Source: Paenibacillus marchantiophytorum (GTDB lineage Bacteria; Bacillota; Bacilli; Paenibacillales; NBRC-103111). Taken from it: a stretch of 33,560 bases of DNA. Shown one piece after another: positions 16,394-23,263 of the stretch. Every line of letters begins with the position of its first letter. The stretch's first letter is position 1. The DNA is taken from positions 1-33,560 of the forward strand of contig NZ_BMHE01000066.1 in NCBI RefSeq assembly GCF_014640555.1, given 5' to 3'. The translations under genes were made by a program, and so were the position numbers. The notes under the pieces were generated by a model that did not search any database, was not told where the DNA came from, and saw nothing but the letters and a program-made list of their open reading frames with translations.

Positions 16394-16875
16394 ACGTTGC
16401 CTCCTACCTCTTTGAGGTAATGCTCAACCAGTTCTTCTTGTGACTTTTCATCGATTTGTTTCTCAATAATTTTGGATGCGATCAGAACGGACATCGCGCC
16501 AACTTGGCTGCGAAGAGCGGCAACCGCTTTGTTCTTCTCATTTTCGATATCCTTCAGTGCTTCGTCTTTCAGACGGTTAGCTTCTGCGCTAGCAGCATGA
16601 ATAATATCATCAGCTTGTTTGGAACCAGTATGCTTCGCTTGCTCAATGATATCGTAAGCTTCCTTACGAGTTTGTTGCAGCGCTTGCTTTTGTTCCTCTA
16701 ACAGTTGATCAGCTTGCTTGCGGCTCGCTTCAGCTGTTTGAATTTGATCTTTCACTAATTGTCTGCGTTTCTCCATCATTCCGAACAGAGGACCGAACGC
16801 AAATTTAGAAAGCAACAAATATAAAATTAAGAACGAGATAAGTTGAATCCAAAATGTGGACCATTCAATATGCAA
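16390..16875 (-). CDS. atpF: ATP synthase F0 subunit b
   Basis: Peripheral-stalk subunit, 161 residues: one N-terminal membrane helix (about residues 8-28, WIQLISFLILYLLLSKFAFG) followed by a long charged coiled coil with no glycine-proline breaks. The start is TTG (MHIEWSTFW) with GGGAGTG about 9 bases ahead. It follows atpE after a 78-base gap that contains a hairpin. Confidence 0.97.
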   Translation of the reverse strand: MHIEWSTFWIQLISFLILYLLLSKFAFGPLFGMMEKRRQLVKDQIQTAEASRKQADQLLEEQKQALQQTRKEAYDIIEQAKHTGSKQADDIIHAASAEANRLKDEALKDIENEKNKAVAALRSQVGAMSVLIASKIIEKQIDEKSQEELVEHYLKEVGGNV

Positions 16876-16913
16876 GTAACGTCACTCCCTTCTGATAACA
16901 TGGGCAAAACGAA

Positions 16914-16943
16914 GGCGTGGTGGCGACTATGGCCATCCCCGCC
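16914..16943 (-). other. Intercistronic hairpin between atpE and atpF
   Basis: In the transcript GGCGGGGATGGC ... GCCACCACGCC forms a stem of about 10 pairs with mismatches around CATAGTC, beginning 10 bases after the atpE stop. Its position just downstream of the gene for the most abundant subunit suggests mRNA 3'-end protection after processing; this is inference. Confidence 0.5.
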
Positions 16944-16953
16944 AAGCGGTTTC

Positions 16954-17178
16954 TTAAGCTTTTCCCATAAAGATGAACGCAAGAACCAATGCAACGACTG
17001 GCATTGCCTCTACTAGACCTACCCCGATAAACATTGTTGTTTGAAGCGTACCACGAAGTTCTGGTTGACGGGAAATACCTTCCAAAGCGCGACCTACGAT
17101 CAAACCGTTACCAATACCTGCACCTAGTGCTCCTAAACCGAATACGATACCTGCTGCTACTAATGCTATTGCTCCCAT
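16954..17178 (-). CDS. atpE: ATP synthase F0 subunit c
   Basis: Rotor ring subunit, 74 residues, two membrane helices. The glycine-rich helix packing motif GLGALGAGIGNGL, the polar loop GISRQPE, and the ion-binding glutamate in GVGLVEAMPVVAL are seen. Lack of the extra Na+-ligand pattern points to proton coupling. The upstream in-frame start would add six charged residues. ATG 17178, preceded by GGGAGG at 8 bases, gives the canonical N-terminus. The leader just upstream (17179-17220) is AT-rich and unstructured, which favours strong initiation. Confidence 0.98.
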   Translation of the reverse strand: MGAIALVAAGIVFGLGALGAGIGNGLIVGRALEGISRQPELRGTLQTTMFIGVGLVEAMPVVALVLAFIFMGKA

Positions 17179-17254
17179 TGATAAATCCTCCCTCAAATTC
17201 TTAAGTTTGTTTTGTGTATAAGTGACTCGAGACTTCCCGAGGTAAGTCTTTCTC

Positions 17255-17962
17255 TTAATGCTTTTCTTCGTGAATCAATGTTTGCGAGATATAAACCATG
17301 GTAAGCATCGTGAATACGAAGGCTTGAATCGCACCAACGAACACACTGAAGCCCTGCCATACAAAGAGAGGTGCAATTCCAAACCAGCCTGCTCCGATGA
17401 TGACAGATATCATAATTTCACCTGCGTAAATGTTACCGTAAAGACGGAAAGCGAGCGTAAGCGGCTTGGATACAACTTCAATTAAATGAAGGATCAACAT
17501 TGCCCCTTTGAACTCAAAGTAATGCGCGAAGTAATGCTTCGTATTGCGAGTAATCCCTAAATAGTGACTTAATACAATTACGATAACCGTAAGTGCTCCT
17601 GTAACAGCAATATCAGCTGTTGGCGATTTCCACCATGACACGTGATCTTCTGTCACAATCGAGAAAGGGAGACCAAGCATGTTGCCGATAAAGATATACA
17701 TAATGAGCGTAAGACCTAGTGCGATAAAACCTTTACCGTGCTTCGATCCAATCGTGCTTCCGATAATGCCTTCTACAAACTCAATTGTCCATTCCATGAA
17801 GTTTTGCAATTTCGAAGGATTCGTTACAGATGCTCGGCTGGCCCCTGCGATCGCAAGGATAAGCACGATAAGTGTGGTAATTCCGATCATCAATAATGCA
17901 GATGCGTCGAAATGAAACCCTAACCACTCAAATTCTGGTACCTTATGTTCCATGTTTTCCAT
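17255..17962 (-). CDS. atpB: ATP synthase F0 subunit a
   Basis: Stator subunit that provides the proton half-channels, 235 residues from the chosen ATG, 5-6 membrane helices. The essential arginine lies in SKPLTLAFRLYGNIYAGEIM, and the C-terminal GAIQAFVFTMLTMVYISQTL is the family signature. Starts are possible at 17977, 17962 and 17953. AAGGGGTG lies immediately before 17962, which I prefer; the difference is 3-5 residues. Confidence 0.96.
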   Translation of the reverse strand: MENMEHKVPEFEWLGFHFDASALLMIGITTLIVLILAIAGASRASVTNPSKLQNFMEWTIEFVEGIIGSTIGSKHGKGFIALGLTLIMYIFIGNMLGLPFSIVTEDHVSWWKSPTADIAVTGALTVIVIVLSHYLGITRNTKHYFAHYFEFKGAMLILHLIEVVSKPLTLAFRLYGNIYAGEIMISVIIGAGWFGIAPLFVWQGFSVFVGAIQAFVFTMLTMVYISQTLIHEEKH

Positions 17963-17986
17963 TTTCACCCCTTTCATCGAATGGAA

Positions 17987-18367
17987 TTACTTCTTAGACT
18001 TCCTAATAGAAAGAATACCCAGTACGAGTGTTGCCAATTGAGCAAAAAAGTATCCAACGATCGTTGTAGATAACGCAACATGTTCGGGATACCTTACGGC
18101 AACCAAACCTACGAACCCAGCGATTGCTGCCCTAGTCAGGAAACCCAGGGTCACCTTGCGCCCGCTCTGCTCTATCGCAGCTGCTGCCAGCTTGTTAATC
18201 TTCCAGGCTAAAAACCTTGCACTGATCATACTCGCAATCGAACCAAGCATAATACCGGCAATGTAAATCCTGTAATCGACAAGAAGCGCCCATGCAGCCA
18301 AACAAAAGGATAAAAAGAAAAGAAATACATTTTGAACCGTTTTCAGAGTGGCTGAAAAGTCATCCAT
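17987..18367 (-). CDS. atpI: ATP synthase subunit I (AtpI)
   Basis: 126-residue membrane protein with four predicted helices and a charged loop (AWKINKLAAAAIEQSGRK) in the middle, matching the AtpI family encoded at the head of many atp operons. AtpI has been proposed to help c-ring assembly and, with AtpZ, Mg2+ or Ca2+ movement. The ATG overlaps the atpZ stop as TAATG, with GGAGGG ahead. Sequence conservation in this family is low, so the call rests on topology, length and position. Confidence 0.9.
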   Translation of the reverse strand: MDDFSATLKTVQNVFLFFLSFCLAAWALLVDYRIYIAGIMLGSIASMISARFLAWKINKLAAAAIEQSGRKVTLGFLTRAAIAGFVGLVAVRYPEHVALSTTIVGYFFAQLATLVLGILSIRKSKK

Positions 18368-18588
18368 TATAGCCCTCCGTACTGCTTTATCATGAAGTAA
18401 ATGCTAATGATTCCGGTTACAAGCCCTAGCAAGAATCCACCTAACAACCAGAGCTGTCCCCCTAGTGTGTGACTCAACCACTCGCCGAAGAAATACCCGG
18501 CTGCCAAACAGACTACTAGGTCGATACCTATTGCACTAGTTAGGGCTACTGCCCGCCATGGATTATCATTGGGATTTGGCCGTTTCAT
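18367..18588 (-). CDS. atpZ: AtpZ/AtpI-family small membrane protein
   Basis: 73 residues: a polar N-terminus (MKRPNPNDNPWRAV), then two membrane helices separated by a short GEWLSHTLGG loop, as in AtpZ of Bacillus. First gene of the atp operon; it has AGGAGG 6 bases before ATG and is translationally coupled to atpI. In alkaliphilic Bacillus, AtpZ with AtpI has been linked to Mg2+ supply for ATP synthase; applying this here is inference. Confidence 0.88.
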   Translation of the reverse strand: MKRPNPNDNPWRAVALTSAIGIDLVVCLAAGYFFGEWLSHTLGGQLWLLGGFLLGLVTGIISIYFMIKQYGGL

Positions 18589-18598
18589 CGCATCCTCC

Positions 18599-18637
18599 TG
18601 AGAGCTTTCCGCATGGGAAAACCCGCTTCGTAGACAT
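18599..18637 (-). repeat. RBS-proximal CTTACGAAG-hairpin element (atpZ leader)
   Basis: In the transcript: ATGTCTACGAAG, then GGGTTTTCC / GGAAAGCTC stem with loop CATGC, then TCAGGAGG. It is the most diverged copy: the box is TCTACGAAG and the stem sequence is changed on both sides but still pairs (one G-U run). It lies about 15 bases after the predicted transcription start and abuts the ribosome site. Confidence 0.65.
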
Positions 18638-18657
18638 CCTGCTACGAATCCTCATTC

Positions 18658-18687
18658 ATTGTATCGAAGCCATGCAAGGTTTGTCAA
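18658..18687 (-). promoter_or_regulatory. Promoter of the atp operon
   Basis: TTGACA, 18 bases, TACAAT on the minus strand: a consensus sigma-A promoter. Predicted start near 18651, giving a leader of about 63 bases that consists mostly of the hairpin element. Confidence 0.88.
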
Positions 18688-18713
18688 TTGACAGAACTTC
18701 ATTTGTGACTTCT

Positions 18714-18750
18714 CACAAAACCCCTCAGAGCCTTGCGGCTCTAGGGTTTG
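18714..18750 (-). terminator. Terminator after wecB
   Basis: On the minus strand CCCTAGAGCC, loop GCAA, GGCTCTGAGGGG, then TTTTG. It separates the upp-wecB transcript from the atp promoter about 30 bases further on. Confidence 0.82.
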
Positions 18751-18811
18751 CGAGTTTCCAAACCAAACAGTCGAACTGTACGCTGTAGCGTTTGTCATGA
18801 TTTTGTCACGG

Positions 18812-19948
18812 TTAGAATGTTTCAGGCCGTTCAGAGGTCCTACCGAAGTGATGGAGAATCGCTTGCACGATACGTTCGGACGCTTTTCCATCCCCATAAG
18901 GATTGGCAGCTTGGCTCATTGTGCTGTACAATTCGGGGTCCGTCAGCAGTGCGCGAGCGCGCTCGTAGACTTTCTCCTCATCGGTGCCGACAAGCTCCAA
19001 CGTGCCTGCTTGAATGCCTTCTGGACGCTCCGTTGTGTCACGCAGAACAAGAACGGGCACGCCAAAAGACGGCGCTTCCTCTTGAAGCCCACCCGAATCC
19101 GTCAGGATCATATGGGTATGCGGGTAGAAGTTATGGAACTCACTCGCGTCGAAAGGTTCTACCAGCTTAATGCGTGGGTGATTCCCAAGAATCTCATGCG
19201 CAGGCTCTTTAACCGCCGGGCTTGGATGCACCGGATAAACAATCGCAATATCGTCGAACTCATCAGCGATCCGCTTCACAGCTCGGAAAATTTGGCGATG
19301 CGGCTCCCCTTGGGCTTCACGGCGATGCGCCGTCATCAAGATGAGCTTGCGTCCTGCCGCCCACTCCAGAACAGGATGGTTGAAGTTCTCTTTAACGGTG
19401 TATTTAAATACATCCGTTACCGTATTACCCGTCACATAAATTTGCGACTCGGATTTATTTTCCTTACGCAGATTGTCTGCGGACTGCTGTGTTGGCGCGA
19501 AGTGAAGATCCGCCAAAACGCCTGTTAGCTGACGGTTCATTTCCTCCGGGTATGGCGACATTTTGTTCCACGTACGAAGACCCGCTTCCACGTGTCCTAC
19601 TTGGATTTGCTGCATGAATGCTGCATAGCTCGCTAGGAACGTAGTCAAAGTATCGCCGTGCACCAGAATCAAATCGGGCTTCGCCTCTTGAAATACCGGC
19701 TCCAAACCTTGGAGCACACGCATTGTAATCTCATTCAACGTTTGACGATCCTTCATCACATTGAGGTCAAAGTCAGGCGTAATTTTGAAAATTTCCAGCA
19801 CCTGGTCCAGCATCTGACGATGCTGTGCGGTTACACAGACAAGCGATTCAATATGCTCAGGGTGCTTCTCCAGCTCCAAAATCAGTGGAGCCATCTTAAT
19901 CGCTTCGGGTCTCGTGCCGAAAATCGTAATCACTTTAAGACGTTTCAT
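18812..19948 (-). CDS. wecB: UDP-N-acetylglucosamine 2-epimerase (non-hydrolysing)
   Basis: Interconverts UDP-GlcNAc and UDP-ManNAc in the cytoplasm for wall polymer synthesis; 378 residues, full length. Signatures: TIFGTRPEAIKMAPLI at the N-terminus, VHGDTLTTF, VGHVEAGLRT, PEEMNRQLTG, MTAHRRE and TDSGGLQEEAPSFGVPVLVL. These include the acidic and histidine residues used in catalysis by this family. It is called mnaA in Bacillus. ATG follows AGGGGAG 8 bases upstream. No own promoter is visible between upp and wecB, so it is likely co-transcribed with upp. The whole 138-base gap is filled by three tandem hairpin elements. Confidence 0.96.
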   Translation of the reverse strand: MKRLKVITIFGTRPEAIKMAPLILELEKHPEHIESLVCVTAQHRQMLDQVLEIFKITPDFDLNVMKDRQTLNEITMRVLQGLEPVFQEAKPDLILVHGDTLTTFLASYAAFMQQIQVGHVEAGLRTWNKMSPYPEEMNRQLTGVLADLHFAPTQQSADNLRKENKSESQIYVTGNTVTDVFKYTVKENFNHPVLEWAAGRKLILMTAHRREAQGEPHRQIFRAVKRIADEFDDIAIVYPVHPSPAVKEPAHEILGNHPRIKLVEPFDASEFHNFYPHTHMILTDSGGLQEEAPSFGVPVLVLRDTTERPEGIQAGTLELVGTDEEKVYERARALLTDPELYSTMSQAANPYGDGKASERIVQAILHHFGRTSERPETF

Positions 19949-19963
19949 CGGTTTTCTCTCCCC

Positions 19964-20000
19964 TTAGAGCTTTGCGTAGCAAAGCTTTCTTCGTAAGCAT
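19964..20000 (-). repeat. CTTACGAAG-hairpin element, unit next to the wecB ribosome site
   Basis: In the transcript: ATGCTTACGAAG, AA, AGCTTTGC, loop TAC, GCAAAGCT, CTAA, then GGGGAG. It is identical in layout to the atpC leader element, with compensated stem changes. Confidence 0.8.
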
Positions 20001-20039
20001 AAGCTAAGCTTTCCATACGAAAGCTCACTTCGTAAGCTT
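20001..20039 (-). repeat. CTTACGAAG-hairpin element, middle unit
   Basis: Tandem unit of 39 nt in the upp-wecB gap: GCTTACGAAG, TG, AGCTTTC, loop GTATG, GAAAGCT, TAGCTT. The ATG seen in the other units is AAG here. Confidence 0.75.
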
Positions 20040-20078
20040 TGACTGAGCTTTCTGCCAGAAAGTTCACTTCGTAAGCAT
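20040..20078 (-). repeat. CTTACGAAG-hairpin element, upp-proximal unit
   Basis: Tandem unit of 39 nt: ATGCTTACGAAG, TGAA, CTTTCT, loop GGC, AGAAAG, CTCAGTCA. It starts 8 bases after the upp stop codon. Confidence 0.75.
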
Positions 20079-20086
20079 TTTGCCAA

Positions 20087-20716
20087 TTACTTCGTGCCGA
20101 ACAGACGATCTCCCGCGTCTCCGAGCCCTGGTACGATATAGCCATGATCATTTAAATAGTCATCAACAGCTGCTACATAGATATCCACGTCAGGATGCTC
20201 TTGTTGAACGGCCTTGATTCCTTCCGGTGCGGCGATCAAGCACATCAGCTTCATTTGCGTACAACCTCTGCGCTTGAGCACTTCAATAGCCATATTGGCC
20301 GAACCGCCGGTCGCCAACATAGGATCAATCACGATCAACTCACGTTCCAGCACATCTGTAGGCAGCTTCACATAATACTCGACAGGCTGAAGCGTGTCAG
20401 GATCACGGTAAAGACCAACATGACCCACTTTGGCCGCAGGCATTAGCTTCAATACGCCATCAACCATACCTAGACCAGCTCGTAGAATCGGAATTAAACC
20501 TAACATTCTTCCGGAAATAATTCGGCAATCTGCGGTTGTTACAGGCGTTTTCACTTGTACATGCTCAAGTGGCAGGTCTCTCGTAATTTCATAAACCATT
20601 AAAGTAGCAACTTCATCAACCAGTTCTCTAAAATCCTTCGTCTTCGTATTCTCATCCCGAATATAGGTAAGCTTATGCTGAATAAGCGGATGATCACAAA
20701 TAAATAACTTCCCCAT
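20087..20716 (-). CDS. upp: Uracil phosphoribosyltransferase
   Basis: Pyrimidine salvage enzyme that makes UMP from uracil and PRPP; 209 residues, the standard length. The PRPP-binding loop is LIVIDPMLATGGSANMAIEV; the uracil-site C-terminus reads YIVPGLGDAGDRLFGTK; the N-terminal HPLIQHKLTYIRD is also typical. ATG follows AGGAGG at 6 bases. In B. subtilis upp also sits between glyA and the atp operon; here an accessory block separates it from glyA. Confidence 0.98.
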   Translation of the reverse strand: MGKLFICDHPLIQHKLTYIRDENTKTKDFRELVDEVATLMVYEITRDLPLEHVQVKTPVTTADCRIISGRMLGLIPILRAGLGMVDGVLKLMPAAKVGHVGLYRDPDTLQPVEYYVKLPTDVLERELIVIDPMLATGGSANMAIEVLKRRGCTQMKLMCLIAAPEGIKAVQQEHPDVDIYVAAVDDYLNDHGYIVPGLGDAGDRLFGTK

Positions 20717-20790
20717 AATTTCCTCCTAAAATAGCTTCATTTTCTATGTATTTTGCAAAAATTAGCGTCATTGTACGACAAACCTCGTCC

Positions 20791-20814
20791 ATTATATCAT
20801 ATGTTATCCAACTT
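20791..20814 (-). promoter_or_regulatory. Promoter of upp-wecB
   Basis: A TATAAT preceded by TGA (extended -10) on the minus strand, with only a weak -35 (AGGATA at 17 bases). Predicted start near 20784, giving a leader of about 70 bases. Confidence 0.65.
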
Positions 20815-20849
20815 ATCCTCTGAAAAACCAAACCATCCCCGGACAGCGC

Positions 20850-20888
20850 GAAAAACCGTCCCGAGACACAAGAATCCCGGACGGTTCG
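20850..20888 (-). terminator. Terminator of the LLM-ABC operon
   Basis: On the minus strand AACCGTCCGGGA ... TCTCGGGACGGTT followed by TTTCGC, starting about 12 bases after the last permease stop codon. It isolates the accessory operon from upp. Confidence 0.82.
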
Positions 20889-20900
20889 TTTTATTGCCGC

Positions 20901-21614
20901 TTATACGGCTATTCGTTTCTCATGACGGCTATACCGGGTCTCCAGCCAGCGGAATAACCGCTCACAACCCCAGCAGATAACCCAATAAACAATAGATGCA
21001 TCAAAATACATTTCCAAATAGCGATAACCGTCGCCCGCCACAATCTTCGCTTGAGCCATGACCTCAATCACTTTGATCGCAAAGGCCAGCGAAGTCCCTT
21101 TGATTAAATTAATAAAAATATTGCCCAAATTGGGAAGTGCCGTAACGAATGCCTGCGGCGCAATAATCCGCATCAGTGCCTGAGACGTCGTCATCCCGAT
21201 CGACTGCGCGGCCTCCATCTGGCCAATTTCGATGTTGCTCAGCGCCCCGCGAATCACTTCTGACTGATAAGCCGCTGAATTAATCGTGAATGCAAGCAGA
21301 GCGATGGCTAGCGGCGACATATCCTGCAGCGGAATGTGCCATCCCCACTTTTCATTGAGAATATCAACGAGCAGCGGCGTACCGTAGAAGACTACGTAAA
21401 GCTGCACCAACAGGGGAGTTCCACGTATGAAGGAGACATACAAAGCCCCCGCCTTATCCAGCACAGGCACTTTATATATGCGGCACAAGGCGATTACAGA
21501 GCCCAGCAAAGTTCCCAGCAGCATCGAGATAATCGCGACAAACAGCATGGACGGGACGCCCTTCAACACCTCTGGGAATTTCTCGATGGCAAAAGCTAAA
21601 CTGAATTCGACCAA
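20901..21614 (-). CDS. Amino-acid-type ABC transporter permease (TcyM-like)
   Basis: Inner-membrane permease of the polar amino acid uptake family, 237 residues, about 5 membrane helices. The cytoplasmic EAA coupling loop reads GQMEAAQSIGMTTSQALMRI followed by IAPQAFVTALPNL, and FIRGTPLLVQLYVVFYG is the usual HisM-family signature. The start is TTG with GGAGGGGG about 7 bases ahead. It is the last gene of a five-gene operon and pairs with the preceding permease as a heterodimer. Similar gene pairs in B. subtilis import cystine and related sulfur compounds (TcyL/TcyM); the substrate here is inferred from the monooxygenase neighbours. Confidence 0.88.
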   Translation of the reverse strand: MVEFSLAFAIEKFPEVLKGVPSMLFVAIISMLLGTLLGSVIALCRIYKVPVLDKAGALYVSFIRGTPLLVQLYVVFYGTPLLVDILNEKWGWHIPLQDMSPLAIALLAFTINSAAYQSEVIRGALSNIEIGQMEAAQSIGMTTSQALMRIIAPQAFVTALPNLGNIFINLIKGTSLAFAIKVIEVMAQAKIVAGDGYRYLEMYFDASIVYWVICWGCERLFRWLETRYSRHEKRIAV

Positions 21615-21634
21615 AGCAGCCCCCTCCCTTCTCT

Positions 21635-22321
21635 TTATCCGGCAATACTGATATGGCCTTTTTTATAGTTTCTTTCCATGATCCGGAACCCTCTCTCAAT
21701 GAGAATGCTGATAATCCAGTAGATCAGGGAGACCAGGATATACACTTGAAACGTATTTTTGCCATAATTATTCCCCAGAATAATCTGCACCTGACCCATA
21801 AGGTCAATGATGCCGATGGAGAAGGCCAGCGATGTTTCTTTTAATAAAATAATGACGTTGTTGCCCAGGTTAGGAATCGCAATCCCGAATGCCTGGGGTA
21901 AAATGATCCGTCTAAGCGACTGCCCGTAAGTCATGCCGATGCTGTAGGCCGCCTCCTGCTGCCCGCTGCCTACAGCTAGATAGGAAGAGCGAATGACCTC
22001 GGAGAAGAACGCCGAGCTGTGCAGCGAGAAGGTGATGACGGCAAAAATCATTTTATTCCAGCTATTCACGTCAATTCCGAATAGAATCAGCAGCTGCGGC
22101 AGTCCGTAATAGACGAGAAATAGTTGAACGATAGTCGGTGTACACCGCATGAAAGATAAATAAATCGTAGCCAGCCCATACAGATACTTGTTCTTCTGAA
22201 TACGGGCGAGCGCAATCACCAACCCGAGCAATAAGCCAAACAGGAGAGAGGCCAGCAGAATCGTCAGCGTGACAGGCAATCTCTGAGCGATTCGCAGGAC
22301 CAAATTCAGCGTTGTTTCCAC
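21635..22321 (-). CDS. Amino-acid-type ABC transporter permease (TcyL-like)
   Basis: Partner permease, 228 residues, about 5 helices. The EAA loop reads GQQEAAYSIGMTYGQSLRRI followed by ILPQAFGIAIPNLGNN; SFMRCTPTIVQLFLVYYG matches the family signature. The start is GTG with GAGAGGAG upstream at somewhat long spacing. It lies 20 bases before the second permease and 21 after the solute-binding protein. No ATPase gene is next to either permease, so the energising subunit must be encoded elsewhere or shared. Confidence 0.88.
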   Translation of the reverse strand: METTLNLVLRIAQRLPVTLTILLASLLFGLLLGLVIALARIQKNKYLYGLATIYLSFMRCTPTIVQLFLVYYGLPQLLILFGIDVNSWNKMIFAVITFSLHSSAFFSEVIRSSYLAVGSGQQEAAYSIGMTYGQSLRRIILPQAFGIAIPNLGNNVIILLKETSLAFSIGIIDLMGQVQIILGNNYGKNTFQVYILVSLIYWIISILIERGFRIMERNYKKGHISIAG

Positions 22322-22342
22322 TCCGGACCCACTCCTCTCAGG

Positions 22343-23236
22343 TTATTCCTTACGGAACTTATAGCCCTGCTGCACGAACTCCAAGCTTTTGAATACATCG
22401 ACTTTGAACCATTTCTCCGAGAGTTTCGACAAACTGCCGTCCTTAATCAGTTCTGTCGTTGCTGCATCTACCTTCTGGGCAAGTTCTGTTTGATTTTTAT
22501 TAAAAATGAAATATACCGGCTCTTTGGAGATAACACCGCCAATCTTCAAGTTCAAATTCAACTTCTTCACGGCATCTTCGAAATGGTTGATGTTCAGCAA
22601 ATGCGCATCGTACTTACCTGATTCCACTAGCTTCAAGTCGTCTGCTGGCGTCGTCTTGTCAACATCCTCGATCTTGATTTCCTTGCCTGGGTGTTTCAGA
22701 TTGTAATCTTTCAGAATATAACGGAACCCTGATACTGGGCTCATCGGCACTAATTTCTTGCCGACCAGATCATCCAGTGTTTTGATATCATTTCGATCTG
22801 GTTTCACCGCCAAACCAGTAATCGAATAGCCGAACTCTTGCTGCGGGTACAAATACTTTTTCTCCCGTTCCGGATTCTTGAACCAGAAATTAGCGGCAAA
22901 CGCATATTTGCCTGTATCTGTCCCGATCAATTGGCCTTCGTTGTCGACCGATTCAAACTCGAATTTATATTCAGGCAGCTTTTTCTCCAATTCCTTCAAA
23001 TAATCGATGATGAAGCCGGCTGGCTGATTCTTCTCATCCAGAAAGCTGAATAATGGCACCGGAACCGTGTTTAGTGCTGCTTTGACAACTTTGGGCGCTG
23101 CCTTGGCAGTTGGTGCTGTGGTCGTCGCGGGCGTATTGGTGGCTGCCCCCTCTTTGGTTGTAGCCGATTTGGCGCAGCCTGCCAAAATAATAATTAGAAC
23201 GACTGCCAGAATAAGATGAATGCGTGGTTGTTTCAT
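22343..23236 (-). CDS. Lipoprotein solute-binding protein, amino acid type (family 3)
   Basis: Extracytoplasmic binding protein of 297 residues. It begins with a signal peptide ending in the lipobox LAGC (Cys about 21), then a Thr/Ala/Pro-rich linker to about residue 50, then a two-lobed domain of the SBP_bac_3 type (LFSFLDEKNQPAGFIIDYLK near the start of the fold, and a C-terminal DGSLSKLSEKWF motif). ATG follows GAGGAGG. It delivers substrate to the two permeases downstream. Resemblance to cystine-binding TcyJ/TcyK is suggested by context; the ligand is not determined from sequence. Confidence 0.9.
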   Translation of the reverse strand: MKQPRIHLILAVVLIIILAGCAKSATTKEGAATNTPATTTAPTAKAAPKVVKAALNTVPVPLFSFLDEKNQPAGFIIDYLKELEKKLPEYKFEFESVDNEGQLIGTDTGKYAFAANFWFKNPEREKKYLYPQQEFGYSITGLAVKPDRNDIKTLDDLVGKKLVPMSPVSGFRYILKDYNLKHPGKEIKIEDVDKTTPADDLKLVESGKYDAHLLNINHFEDAVKKLNLNLKIGGVISKEPVYFIFNKNQTELAQKVDAATTELIKDGSLSKLSEKWFKVDVFKSLEFVQQGYKFRKE

Positions 23237-23263
23237 AGATGATTCCTCCTCAGTAGATGGTGT

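Noticed and set aside
19945..20151. 68-codon minus-strand frame across the upp end and the repeat array
   Set aside because: Its amino-acid repeats (AYEVNF, AYEVSF, AYEESF) only mirror the 39-nt DNA repeats, and it overlaps upp in another frame with no good ribosome site.
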